64,000 nucleotides of DNA from Thinopyrum elongatum (GCA_011799875.1 CM022300.1:108637201-108701200); one strand, 5' to 3'. Counted from the stretch's first letter, positions 1 through 10,183 are shown. Notes: generated by a model not told the origin, from the letters alone. Translations and numbers: made by a program.

Positions 1-68
1 AGATAAAAGAGCTCACTCATCTATCTACGCTACGACACAAGTGGCAACTTGACGAGAGGTGCAGCTTA

Positions 69-3000
69 TCAGTCGTCGAACAGGTTCATGAACCCCTCAG
101 CGTCAGATCCACTATCGGATTCCTCTTCTTTCTTCTCCTCCGCAGTAGCAGCTCCAGCCGCAGCAGCACCACCACCAGACGGCGCGGCAGCAACAGCAAA
201 CTTGCTAGGGTCCTGCAATCCAACACAAACACAAAATTACACCATTACTTTCTAGGCATTCAGTATGTATGAAATAGAGCAAGATGTTCACACATTCAAA
301 CCACACATGTAACATTGAGATCGGAACAAATAACAACAATTGTGAGGCATACATGACGCGTTTTGAAAATCAGCAAACATAACATTGGCATTTGAGCTAA
401 GATTTCAAACAGGAATAACCAAAAATAGGAGGTCTACGTACCTTCAGGTACTCCTTGATCTGATCAGCATGGGGAAACGAGTAATCTGCCTCCACAGCAA
501 CAGCAAGCACGTTCTTGTACCCATTGAGGAACATGTGCGGTGCAGCAGCCAAAGTTGGGTACGAGACTGCCAGGGACAGCGAGGCAACCATGGAGACACC
601 ACACGCAAACTTCTCCATGAGGTCTTCCTCGGTGAGGTCAAGAACCTCGGGGCTGAACACCGACCCATCGTCGTAGAGATTGGTGATCACAAGACCATAG
701 GAGAATGGGCGGATACCGAGCTTGGCAAGCAGGGCAGCCTCGGATGAGCCCACCTTGTCACCCTTCTTGATGAGGTCCACATGGGCGACGATCTCGACGC
801 TTCCCTTGTTGATCTTGGTGGGGATGTTAAGCACCTGAGTGAATGCAAAAAGGACATCAGACCGGGGTGAGAACTTGTGCTTGCTTAACCGTCAGGAGAA
901 CACAGCGTGTGTGTTATCAGACAAAGAGTTTTTACCTGGAAGAAAGAAGTTTGGGAGGGATCCAGACCAGTGTTTCCAGGGGGAACCACCACATCAATAG
1001 GAGCAATCAGGCCAACACGAGCAGGGGCCCCAACCTATTGTATAACAAAAACAAGATCACAAGGATAATAAGATGGCTAAACAAGAAGTGTTCTAAACAT
1101 TAGATGATCAATGGAAATATTCCCAGTAGTTCACACAAAACCATGCTGCAGGGTACTTGGAAAAAAGAAAAGAAATGTACGGTACAACATTATGCGTAGA
1201 CTGAAACTTCCATATCATTCCCCCAAATTAGAGTAGACACATTCCTAAAAAAAAAGTAGACACAATTCACTATTTCAAATTATTATCTCCCGACTCTACT
1301 GCACAATGTATTTATATCTACTGCACAAGGTTTAAATATATCAATGAAAGGATAAATCTATGCTCCACGACGACATGTAATACGAGAAACTACTGCATAC
1401 AAATACTTTCAGACAAATAAACACCAACTACCCTGTTCATATTGTTACCAAACCAAACTGTATTTAACGCTTGTGCTACTTGAATGAATCATCAAAGACA
1501 CAGGTTATCCCAACAAACAAGCCGTTTTACTACTGAAGCATCATCAAATTCATGCACCCAAGTGGCACTCCCAGAATTGAAGCAAGATGCCAAATTAGTT
1601 AAATTGGCAGATGTTATCTCAAACAGAAGAATAATGCTTGCCACAGTGCAACACAATAAACAACTTGAGATCTCTGAACCCTTTTCAAAATAAACACACT
1701 CGTACAGCTTAGAAGCAGAATTATGCATGCAGAATTGCAACACACGAGATCTCTAACCCCATTAAGAATAACCACACTAGTAAACTGAGAAGCTTTGTCT
1801 GAACTAATTTCCCTCCCATAAATGAAGATCTGGAACCACTTCCCAAATAATTACAGCAAGATGGAAGTAGTACCATTCTTGTACGATTTTGGCAGACACA
1901 TATTTATTATGTCCATGCATGCAACCCAATAATCCTTTCCATAACTAGCAATTACACAATTAGCACACTGCAAAACCAACAATAACTTTATTGCATGATG
2001 TATCAATGCAGCAGCATTCGCAATACAAATTCAAAGGACAAATCTATGTGTGAGATGCACGACAAAAAATGCTTCAAACACTTTGCACCCGCACCTATAA
2101 AATCTTATATGTTCTCCACTGCCATTATATCAGATTATCAAAATGTTGGCACTCACCCATATGGTACATGACAACATGCAACACGAGATACTACGGCATG
2201 CACATATTAGTAAAATTTCAGACAAATACGCACCAATCGCCCTATTCACATTGTTACCAGACCATACGGCAATTGATGGCTTGTGCTACTTGTGTTAACA
2301 ACGACACAAGTTGTATCCCCAACAATCCGTTTAACTACTGAACCATCGTCAAATTCATGCAGGCATTTAAGCAAGATGCCAAACTGTAAACAGAAGAATT
2401 ATGCCTGCAGCATTGCAACACAATAACCACTTGAGATCTCTAACGCCTTCCATACAAACTAGTACAACTGAGGAGCAGAATTATGCCTGTAGCATTGCAA
2501 CACAGTAACCACCTGATCTCAGACCCCTTCCATAGTAACCACACAAGTACAACAGATTCATACTACAAACTAATTTTCCTGCCATAAATGATCTAGATCT
2601 GGAACAACTTCCAAATAATTACAGCAAGATGGAGTGGCATGCTTGTGCAATTTCGGCAGACACATAATTAATACATCCATGCAACCAAATAATCCTTTCC
2701 ATAACTAGCAACCACACAATTAGCACACTTCAAGCAGACAAAGTCGGCAGCAATCAACACAAACTCGCTCACAGAACAAGGACAGTGGCACAACACAATG
2801 GTTTACCTTGTACTTGGCGACCTCCTCGCGCACCTCCTTGAGGTCACCCTTGGTGAAGATGAGACCGACGTTTCCCTGCAACAAGCAGCACCAAAAGGAC
2901 AGACGCATGCACGCTTGAGAAAACGAATCCTCGACGACAAAACCAGATGCGGAGTAGAAGATCCGGCAGGGGGGAAGGGCTTACTTGGAGGAGGGGTATG

Positions 3001-3245
3001 ATGGCCTTGATGTTGGCGTTGCCCGACTTCTCGGCGTGCGCCGCGATGCAGCGGCGGATGAGGGTGTTCTTCCCCATGAGCATGACCGACTCGCCGCGGA
3101 TGCCCCTGCGGATCTCCGCGAGCTGGCTGGAGCCGACGTTGTCCGCCGACGCGACGAGCAGCCTCGAGTACTCGTCGAGGAGCTGGCACAGCTTCTGGTC
3201 GTACGCGTGCTTCTTGTCCGTCTTGGACGGCTTCTTGATCGCCAT
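69..3245 (-). CDS. RPP0: 60S acidic ribosomal protein P0 (five exons)
   Basis: The coding sequence joins exons 3245-2985, 2875-2807, 1034-936, 834-442 and 212-69, all in phase 0, giving 321 residues plus TGA. This matches the usual 315-325 residues of plant P0. All four introns are GT-AG. P0 is the base of the ribosomal stalk: it binds 23S-like rRNA of the GTPase centre and anchors P1/P2 dimers in the cytosolic 60S subunit. The N-terminal L10 domain is seen in exon 1 ([18 protein letters not shown], then [20 protein letters not shown]). The L10 insertion region follows in exons 3-4. Exon 5 encodes an Ala/Gly-rich hinge, an acidic [16 protein letters not shown] stretch and the tail GFMNLFDD. 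The tail differs slightly from the common plant GFGLFD ending but keeps the LFDD anchor used by the stalk. The start at 3245 is the first ATG after the TATA box and begins [12 protein letters not shown]. No frameshift or stop is present, so the gene looks functional. Confidence 0.96.
1035..2806 (-). repeat. RPP0 intron 2 with an internal direct duplication
   Basis: This 1.77-kb intron lies between GTAAAC at 2806-2801 and AG at 1036-1035. It contains two diverged direct copies of a roughly 600-bp segment, about 1340-1975 and about 2150-2735. Shared anchors are the tail aatcctttccataactagca (first copy 1931, second 2691) and a tttcagacaaata block (1407 and 2216). The copies are offset by 760-810 bp with several small indels. 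There is no coding capacity and no recognised transposon ends. Confidence 0.75.
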
Positions 3246-3365
3246 CGCTGGCCGCGCGGGGGAGGCCCTAGCCCTAGACTCGGTGGATCTGCGGCGCGGG
3301 GGTGGGGTGCGGGTGGCGAGAGGAGGAAGAAAGAGGACGTCTTGCGGCAGCGCGGCGGAAGCGTC

Positions 3366-3371
3366 TATATA
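3366..3371 (-). promoter_or_regulatory. TATA box of RPP0
   Basis: Read on the minus strand the sequence is CCTATATAGAC, about 120 bp upstream of the RPP0 ATG. The expected start site, about 30 bp downstream, falls near 3335. That leaves a leader of about 90 nt containing two CCCTA-like telo-box-type motifs near 3267-3281, which are common in plant translation-machinery genes. Confidence 0.7.
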
Positions 3372-3473
3372 GGAGGAAGCCTGGGACATGGGGGTTTCGT
3401 GGGGCGTGCGTTGCGGGGGTATTGTGGTCTATCCACACTCCCTACCGTTCTGGACTCTTCGTCTGCTCTGCAA

Positions 3474-3502
3474 TGGGCCATATGGCAGGGTGGGCTTGGG
3501 CT
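3474..3502 (+). promoter_or_regulatory. Three site II (TGGGCY) elements upstream of RPP0
   Basis: TGGGCC is at 3474-3479 and TGGGCT at 3491-3496 and 3497-3502, about 105-135 bp upstream of the TATA box, in the orientation opposite to the gene. Site II elements bound by TCP factors are established hallmarks of plant ribosomal-protein promoters. Their clustering here supports a compact functional promoter between 3250 and about 3600. Confidence 0.65.
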
Positions 3503-3821
3503 GTTAGCCTCGGAAGGATTCCGTCAGCCCGGCCCGAATACTCCGCATCGGGGTTTTTCCTGTGGAAGAAAATATTAATATGCCCGAGGTTCCCTAAAAA
3601 AAAAACATACCCCACGTACAAGACGGATGAGGGTGTTCTTCCTTAGGAAATCAACAAGTTTGATTGGGTAGGAAGAGAGATCGGGTGTTCTTCCCTTAAC
3701 CAATCACTAGGAAATCAACAAGTTTGATTGACTAGGGAGAGAGATCGGGCAAAAAAGAGCTTTTGAGCAACAATGAAGCTTGGGGGAGGAAGAGGTGAGT
3801 CCACTTGAAGAAGAAGACTCA

Positions 3822-3829
3822 CTTATATA
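3822..3829 (-). promoter_or_regulatory. LTR TATA box of S2 pointing at RPP0
   Basis: CTATATAAG on the minus strand lies downstream of the GGTAGTACC-rich U3. The same sequence is at 62027-62034 in the other LTR. Transcription would start near 3790 and read toward RPP0, which is on the same strand. Activity is inferred only. Confidence 0.55.
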
Positions 3830-3874
3830 GTGGGGGAAAGATTCCAACCGTTATGCCCCTTCAGCCCGTGCACA

Positions 3875-4425
3875 AGCGGTAGTACCGTTTGGGCGAGCGG
3901 TACTTCCGCTGGCACAGAAGTTCCAGCAATGGTGTTCAACTAAACAAGTCAGGGAGGCGGTAGTGCCGCCGAAGCGGTACTACCGCTCCCACCAGCGATA
4001 CTACCACGTAGTGTCGAGCAACCAGTAGAAACAACGGTAGTAGAGAAGGACAGCGCGGTAGTGCCACCCAGAGCGATACTACCGCTGGCTACTGCCGCTC
4101 TACTTCTGCTCGAAGGACAGAGCAGTCCAGAGGACTAAAAATAAACGGTACTCCCAGCGGTAGAAGAACAGCGATAGTTCCGTCGGGGCGGTACTACCGC
4201 TCCGCAGGAGCGGTACTTTCGCTTAACTATTAGATGCCCAGAAAATCTGCGGTAGTGGGGTGCTAGTCAGAGCCACAGTACCGCCGGAGCGGTACTACCG
4301 CGCTGAACTACCGCCCTACTACCGCTCATTTACAGAGCACTAAAAATAGACGGAAGTCCGAGTAGCACTAAACTGCGGCCGTACCGCTGGAGCGCTACTA
4401 CCATAGTGCAGAGCGGTACTACTGC
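3875..4425. repeat. GGTAGTACC / GGTACTACC palindromic motif cluster in S2 U3
   Basis: Many copies of an imperfect palindrome around GCGGTAGTACCGC, in both orientations, fill the U3 upstream of the LTR TATA box. Spacing is irregular (about 15-60 bp) and many copies have one or two changes. The same cluster appears in the other LTR (62081-62366) and in the S2 internal spacer. Confidence 0.8.
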
Positions 4426-4749
4426 TTATGTGCCTTAAGAAGGCCCATGCACAAGGGAGGACAACCTCCAAAGCTGGGAAGGAAAGAGGGTGCAAAAAGA
4501 CTATGTACATGTTGATTCCACCCAAACCTTTCCGAAGCGGACCCCTCTTAATACTATGGTGATCCTACGACTCAAATCCACCGAAAATGAAACGCAAGAA
4601 AAACACTGTCTTTGCAATAGCTCCGAGGGGCACGAATCGTCTTGTGCCAAATGATAGATTCTCTGAAATGCTCAATGCACACGATTAGTCCGCAAAAGCA
4701 TTGTCATCAATCACCAAAACTACTAAGGAAGAAATATGCCCCAACAATA

Positions 4750-4765
4750 TTCCCCTTTTTGGTGG
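4750..4765 (-). other. Polypurine tract of S2
   Basis: Minus-strand AAAAAGGGGAATAT directly precedes the LTR start TGTTGGGG. It is preceded by CATCAATCCACC, very like the CATCAATCACC before the tract of S1, which supports a shared lineage. Confidence 0.75.
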
Positions 4766-5327
4766 ATTGATGACAACACGAGATTTGCACAAAGATGGAA
4801 CGAGATAATATGCAAACCTAACATGTACAAAATATAGACGAGCTCTCCCTAGATGTGTGCACTAAATAAGTATGCCTTTGGAATGCAAAGCACACACACT
4901 AGGATCAACTTTCCCCCTATATTTTATAGGCCGTCAACACTTGCATCAACAATATATGAGAGATAAGCATGAATGCAAGGAAATAGCAAGTGAGCATAAA
5001 GATAGGGCAGAGGATAGATAACATCTCACAAGCTAACAAGGTACTTGACATAAAGATAAGGATAGGGTAGCATATGTCTCACACCATATGATAGGTGCTT
5101 AAGGTTCCACACACAAACTAAAGCAAAGCAAACGAGAAAGAGTGCACGAGAGAACGAAAGCAACGACAAAGAAGACACACTCGTGACTCGGCAAATCCCT
5201 AAGCTCTCTCCCCCTTTGGCATCGAGACCAAAAGGGCAAAGAGCACTAAACTAGTCCAAGGTGGTAGAGATGCTCCAAAACATCATCAATACTCCTCATG
5301 TTCATCAGACTCCTCTACTGCCTCAGG
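4766..5327. other. S2 3' untranslated stretch
   Basis: This non-coding, A-rich DNA (plus-strand view) lies between the stop of the third ORF and the polypurine tract. No ORF, repeat array or promoter was recognised. Confidence 0.6.
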
Positions 5328-6740
5328 CTAACGCTTGGCCTCTGAGTCTGACCACTGATAATGCTGCGAGATCCATGACTCCTCATCTGTGATCCTCTCC
5401 TCAGATCCACTAGCAACCTCCAGACCCATGTGCCTCATCATGATCTTGTCACGCGTGCGAGCCTTCTTCTCAGCCACGTGAGACCTATACTGTCCCTTGG
5501 CTTGTATGCAGAAGAGCTTCTTCATCTTTGACTTGAGCTTGGGCGCCCAAGATGGTTCCTTGTCGGGAGAAGGAACAAACTCATAGTCTGCCTCAGCCTC
5601 ATCATCAGAGTCGGTGGGGGCAATCTCCTCGTTGGGGGCAGCAGGTGCAGTACCCCAGTTCTCCTTCTGGCACAAGTTCAGAATACCATGAGACACCATA
5701 TGCTCTGTGGGAAGGGACTCCCCTGGAAAGTCAGCAACCCAAGTCTCCTCAATCAACTTAAACAAGTAGGGTCCATAAATGGGCACCTTCTGGTCAAGCA
5801 CAACCGAACGAAGCTCACGCCACATGATCCGAGAGATGTCCAAGGTAGAGGTCCTGCCCTTCTCCTTGATGCACAAAAGAAGCATATCCACCAGATATGA
5901 GTGTACCCGATCTAGGTTCCCAATGCGAGGGAAAAGGGTGTTGCGAAAGATGTGGTGCATGATGTCCAAGAACGGAATGAGCTTAGTGCGAGTGGCCCCC
6001 TTTCCAGTAGTCATAATCCTGGAGTGACGGATCAGCTTAGACTTGTGCTGAGGAGTTGTCTCCTTGTGAGGCCAAAGACCAACAAGGTCGTCTTCCACCT
6101 TATCAGCAATGCCCAGACAATCCATGAATGTCTTCCACTCAACCTTCAGCCTCCTCCCACCAGTCATCCAAGACATGGATCTAACCTCATCAGAATGGAA
6201 GTGAACAGTGGCATAGAATTGAGCCACAATCTCGCAGTCGAAATCCTTGTTGGAGGTGATGATCGGAATGATACCCCACTGCTGACAAAGTGCAAGAGCT
6301 TCTCCAAAGTAAGCCGGATCTTTCTCCATGTGAGCGATGTTGATTGACTTGACATCCACAAACAGGTTCTTCTTGCCCTTCAGAATGTCCACATAGATCA
6401 GTGATTGCTCCTTGGTCCAGAGCGGATGACCAACAAGAGCCTCGTCCTGAGGACGGCGATATGGGTTGCGCAGACGGAAGGCAACAAACTCCTTGTGAGG
6501 CATCTCATCAGGAGGTGTACTCTTCTCCTTCTTCTTACTGGCGGTCTTCTTTACATGTTGCCTTGGAGGCCCACTAGAACTAGCTAGAGCCTCATCTGTG
6601 GAGCGATAGCGCTTGGAGCCACCGTGACGATCTGAGTTCTTGCGATGTGCTTGATGAGCGGAGCTACTACCACCTGGAACCCACAAAACAGAGCGAGGGA
6701 AAAGCAGGTGTAAAGCCATTGCGTAAGCCAAGAGATACAA
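5328..6740 (-). CDS. S2 third ORF: putative plant transposon protein, post-pol position
   Basis: An uninterrupted 470-codon ORF. After a basic, Ser-rich N-terminus (HRKNSDRHGGSKRYR, KKTASKKKEK) comes a globular region with LWTKEQSLIYVDILKGKKN, ALALCQQWGIIPIIT, and IVAQFYATVHFHSDE followed by WMTGGRRL. That arrangement resembles the plant transposon protein domain found next to many grass LTR elements (Pfam family of putative plant transposon proteins, assigned from memory). The C-terminus is acidic then basic. I see no signal peptide or membrane segment in the body; the first roughly 20 residues are hydrophobic but may be spurious, because a possible splice acceptor (CAG at 6676-6674) lies inside the ORF. 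Function is unknown. S1 has a homologous, longer protein at the same place. Confidence 0.7.
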   Translation of the reverse strand: MYLLAYAMALHLLFPRSVLWVPGGSSSAHQAHRKNSDRHGGSKRYRSTDEALASSSGPPRQHVKKTASKKKEKSTPPDEMPHKEFVAFRLRNPYRRPQDEALVGHPLWTKEQSLIYVDILKGKKNLFVDVKSINIAHMEKDPAYFGEALALCQQWGIIPIITSNKDFDCEIVAQFYATVHFHSDEVRSMSWMTGGRRLKVEWKTFMDCLGIADKVEDDLVGLWPHKETTPQHKSKLIRHSRIMTTGKGATRTKLIPFLDIMHHIFRNTLFPRIGNLDRVHSYLVDMLLLCIKEKGRTSTLDISRIMWRELRSVVLDQKVPIYGPYLFKLIEETWVADFPGESLPTEHMVSHGILNLCQKENWGTAPAAPNEEIAPTDSDDEAEADYEFVPSPDKEPSWAPKLKSKMKKLFCIQAKGQYRSHVAEKKARTRDKIMMRHMGLEVASGSEERITDEESWISQHYQWSDSEAKR

Positions 6741-7181
6741 ATTGAGAATAGAGGACAGTGCAAAAATTCTGAAAAACAGGTCACAACAGTAGTACCGCTC
6801 CCATCAGCGGTAGTACCGTAACAAGCGGTAGTATCATGTGTGTCCCAGCTGTAGTACCGCCCACCCTATGGGGATACATCCACGGAGTGGATCCGGTAGT
6901 ACCGGTGACGTAGAAGTTCAAAATTTCGGCAAAGTACGACTATACTCCTATCTAGCAGTCATCTCGCATCCTACTCATGCCTAGATTTAGCTAAAAATCT
7001 ACAAACACCACATGCATTGCCCTAGAACCAAGATTCAAAAAATAGAACCGTAGGAGAGGAAGACGAGGGCAATACCGACGTCCATGGCAAGAGGAGAAGG
7101 TGGGGATCGATCCCACCTGTCGGAAGCGGAGAAGACGCACGGAATCGAAGGGCCGGAGCCGGCCTCCGGAGCAGTTCTTGG

Positions 7182-7235
<54 letters not shown>

Positions 7236-7799
7236 TCGAGAGGAGGGGAAGTGAATGGGTATGGGGAGTTAGAACTCCCTGTGCCCACAACTTAACCCAC
7301 TCGCGAGCCTTCGAAGCGGTAGTACCGTAGGTGGCAGCGGTAGTACTGCCTGCACGGTAGTACCGGTTCCACCCAGCGGTAGTATTGCCTCAGTGCTACG
7401 GTAGGAGGCCAGTAACACCGCACTCAGCGGTAGTACTGCATGTGCGGTAGTATCGTTCCAGTTCTCGGTAGTACCGCTTGCTACCAGAAAAACTGCTAGG
7501 GTCAAATTTAGAAAAAGGGGGCTTATGCAATTCTAAGAGGTTTGAGAGAGGGAAGGCTTGGGTTGGAGACAAAACACAAATGGAAAGGAATACTCCAATG
7601 TCAAAAACAACGAAACCAAGAGCACACATGGAGTAGTCCAACACCGTAAATCCTAAAACAAGAAAGCACAACTCAAACCAAACGGAGCCAAGCCTCTCAA
7701 AGAGAGGGCAGTGACCAAAGTCACCTATGTTTCAGTCAATTGGTATGGCACCGCGAATATTTTAACCTTGGGCCCATGACCAAAAATCATCTTTGAAGC
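6741..7799 (-). other. S2 spacer between pol and third ORF
   Basis: The spacer holds two clusters of GGTAGTACC motifs (6787-6910 and 7315-7475) flanking a pyrimidine-rich, leader-like stretch on the minus strand (about 7265-7180) that contains a (CT)23 run. A candidate intron runs from 7116 (CAG|GTGGGA) to 6674 (TTCCAG|GTGG). It resembles the promoter-like spacer of S1, but no clear TATA box was found. Confidence 0.5.
7188..7233. repeat. (GA)23 microsatellite
   Basis: An uninterrupted GA dinucleotide run of 46 bp; on the S2 coding strand it is (CT)23. ORFs translated across it (poly Leu-Ser) are artefacts. Confidence 0.97.
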
Positions 7800-7829
7800 A
7801 CACACTACTGCAGGTTGGTCCAAACGCGA

Positions 7830-8280
7830 CAGTCCAATCAGAGGCCCTTCGACGAAACTGTGTGCGATGCATTAATCACAAACGGTGATGTAATAAAACC
7901 ATCAAAAAAGATATAAAATGTTTGCGATGGTGGTGACATCAAACATGATTCAGATTAGAGTTGCGTGTGCGATGCGTGGCAAACGGTTAATCCAGCAGAA
8001 CTGTTTGCGATGAGGCAGAACAACACAAACGGGCAGCCAGATGAGGGTGTGTGCGATTAGGCAACACAATAGAAACGGTTAGCCAGATCAAGGTGTGTGC
8101 GATGGAGGGCATACAGTTCACTCGGATGAACTGTTTGCGATGAGCCAAGACAACAGAAACAGTTCAACTGAACAAGATGTGTGTGATACGCGGCAAACAG
8201 GTCCGTAATCAGAAATGTGTGCGAAGACCAATAATAACACAGACGATTGCTGCTAATGAGCCGTGTGATTTGGTCTGTCT
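7830..8280. repeat. Left subterminal repeats of C1
   Basis: Irregular repeats of about 60 bp are built from aaacggtt and gtgtgtgcgatg or gtttgcgatgag. They correspond to the motif family at the right end and to single copies inside C1 (about 38160 and 39200). In CACTA elements such subterminal motifs are transposase-binding sites; that role is inferred here. Confidence 0.7.
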
Positions 8281-8408
8281 ACAGAAGAATAACATATATA
8301 CATATATATAACTGAAATAAACATCCAATTACATAAGTGACTATACAGATCATTCGCATACACCTCAATAAACAATTGCATGCATTCTGAACTAGGAGAA
8401 ATGATCGT

Positions 8409-9151
8409 CTAGTCATCTACTTCTTGTGACGCTCCCGCCACTGCTCTGTGGCTCGATCCCTCGTCTGGGGCAGGAAGAAGACACTTCCTCATGTCAACGA
8501 TCCGCCTGTACATCTCGTAGCTTGTGTACGCGTCCTTGGCCGCGTACTTGACGTGTTGTTCATCCAGTCTCTGATGCCAGACACTGTGCCAGGCATTCTT
8601 GTCCTTCTTGCTCTCATCCTTCATCTTCATGTAGTAGGGGTCGATGATGGCCGAGGCGAGGTCAACCAGGGAGTTCTATTTGTTGTTGTTGCTGCCCCAG
8701 ACCTTGTAGTGGTCCTGGATGTTGACAAGATTCTGACATTTCAAGCCCGAAACCTCGAGCGCTTTTAGATCGTTGGTGGTGTCCATCGTAGCGAAACTGT
8801 AGTCGGAGCTGTTGATAAACCTGGAGAAACGCTCACAAAGCCTTGTGGCCAGGTGGTAGTGGTAGACGAGGACGTCATGTCGCACGCACAACTGGGTGAC
8901 GACAACCTTCTGATCGTGCCCGGCACGACCGCTGGTGAACTCGAGGTCGAAGCCGACCACTTGGTCTTGTCCTCAGCAAGCAACTGCTCCATAGTTTGGA
9001 TGGAGCTCTCCACCGAGACCGGCTCATTCGTGTACACCACCGAGAGGGCCTTCCCCCTCACGTGGGTGTCCGCTATGTGATGCGTGGTGAACTGCCTCCC
9101 ATTGTCGTCGTCGGCCGCTGGGAGCGCCATTGGAGCCACGGGGAGCGCCAT
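8409..9151 (-). pseudogene. Captured 3'-5' exonuclease-like gene (WRN/DEDD type), broken
   Basis: Three minus-strand pieces read as one protein of about 245 residues. The N-terminal piece from 9151 contains ADTHVRGKALSVVYTNEP and MEQLLAEDK. The middle piece carries VVGFDLEFTSGRAGHDQKVV, whose FDLE is the DxE exonuclease I motif. The last piece (stop at 8409) carries KYAAKDAYTSYEMYRRI, the exonuclease III YAxxDAY-type motif. Two lesions separate them: a 1-nt frameshift just after LAEDK (about 8964) and an in-frame TAG at about 8673-8675. The family trims 3' ends of nucleic acids with two metal ions; this copy is presumably inactive. Similar ORFs are common passengers in grass CACTA elements. 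It lies near the left end of C1. Confidence 0.7.
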
Positions 9152-9589
9152 TGGAACCGCTGGATGTCCTCTCTGTATGTGTCGTCGTGGGTGTGCTTAT
9201 TGTGTCGTGTGGCGCGAGAGATGAAGGTAAATGGCCGCAGGAATAAATGGGGGCCAGGCGGCCTGGATTCTTGGCACGTCCGCATGGAAGTTTTTGCAGC
9301 GGGTAACTGCATCGTGGCGCCGCACCCGGCGCAACCGCATGCATAATGGCAGCATGAACATACGTGGTCGTGCGCCGGCCCCAAACACTGGCAGCGTGCG
9401 TGGAGGGACGAGGGCAAAGCGCCCGGAGGGACGCGAGAGCACAGCGGGCGCGGCGGGACGCGAGCAGAGCGCGCCGCGGCCGCCTCAACCGCGAGCAACC
9501 ACACGCATAGAGCAGTTGAACACGCAGGGAATGGTCGTCTACAAGCCGGCCGGCAGTTGCGACGCTGCGTAGAGAGCGGCCGTGTGCTA

Positions 9590-9823
9590 CTACCTCCGTC
9601 TTCGTCTATTACTCCACTTTAAATTATGTGACATATTTTAACCTTAAATCTAACCAACAAAATGATGATGCATGTTATAAAAATTATATAATTGGAAAGT
9701 ATGTTCAAATACGAATCCAATGATATAATCTTTGCGACATGCATTCGTATTTTATTAGTTAAATCTATAGTCAAAATTTGGCACAAAAATACATAGACGA
9801 CTTATAAACCAGGACCGGGGTAG
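9590..9823. mobile_element. Stowaway-type (mariner) MITE
   Basis: This 234-bp element begins CTACCTCCGTC and ends (inward) CTACCCCGGTCCTGG, flanked by TA at 9588-9589 and 9824-9825. Its halves are complementary over most of their length (for example aaatctaaccaacaaaatg against attttattagttaaatct), so a transcript would form one long hairpin. TA duplication plus this terminal sequence is typical of Triticeae Stowaway elements. It lies in the spacer between the exonuclease-like gene and the next ORF. Confidence 0.85.
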
Positions 9824-10092
9824 TAGGTAATTAAATCGCAAACGTTTTTTTATTAACCGTATGTGTACGTGTCCTTTCGTCCTCCTCTCGCACGTCTTCA
9901 CACCCCGCTGCCGCAGACGGTTTACAGCGCAAGCTTGCGCAGCCCGCGGGGGCGTTCTTTTGCCCAAACGGTGGCTTGAAGTGGCGCCAATGAATCGTCG
10001 GTGAGCCCGTTCCCGCGCAACCTCGCAGGTTCCTGCGCAAGCTTCCCGCCCGACTCGGTGAAATCCCCCAAAATCTTAATGCTTACCAGCCT

Positions 10093-10101
10093 GCTATATA
10101 A
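10093..10101 (+). promoter_or_regulatory. TATA box of the 10184 ORF
   Basis: CTATATAAACCC about 90 bp upstream of the ATG at 10184, followed by a pyrimidine-rich leader (cccctccctccctg). This suggests that the captured ORF came with, or gained, its own promoter. Confidence 0.5.
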
Positions 10102-10183
10102 ACCCTCACATCCAGCGAGTCCTGCGTCGCACTTTCCCCTCCCTCCCTGTAGCTTATCTTGTCTGCTTCTCCCACAATCGCCA

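Larger units (their letters stand above)
3641..4748 (-). repeat. S2 3' LTR, truncated at its R/U5 side
   Basis: On the minus strand the LTR starts TGTTGGGGCATATTTC at 4748, directly after a polypurine tract. It runs through U3 to a TATA box (3822-3829) and then matches the 5' LTR only down to about 3641. The last roughly 600 bp, present in the other copy at 61294-61910, are missing. A 64-bp step repeat is present at the broken end: the block aggaaatcaacaag occurs at 3645 and 3709. The deletion point lies about 400 bp from the RPP0 start codon. Confidence 0.8.

Noticed and set aside
3875..4425. CRISPR-like array of short palindromic repeats
   Set aside because: The GGTAGTACC copies are degenerate, occur in both orientations with irregular spacing, lie in an LTR U3, and the DNA is plant nuclear.
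7022..7290. ORFs with poly Leu-Ser tracts
   Set aside because: They are translations of the (GA)23 microsatellite and its leader-like flanks.
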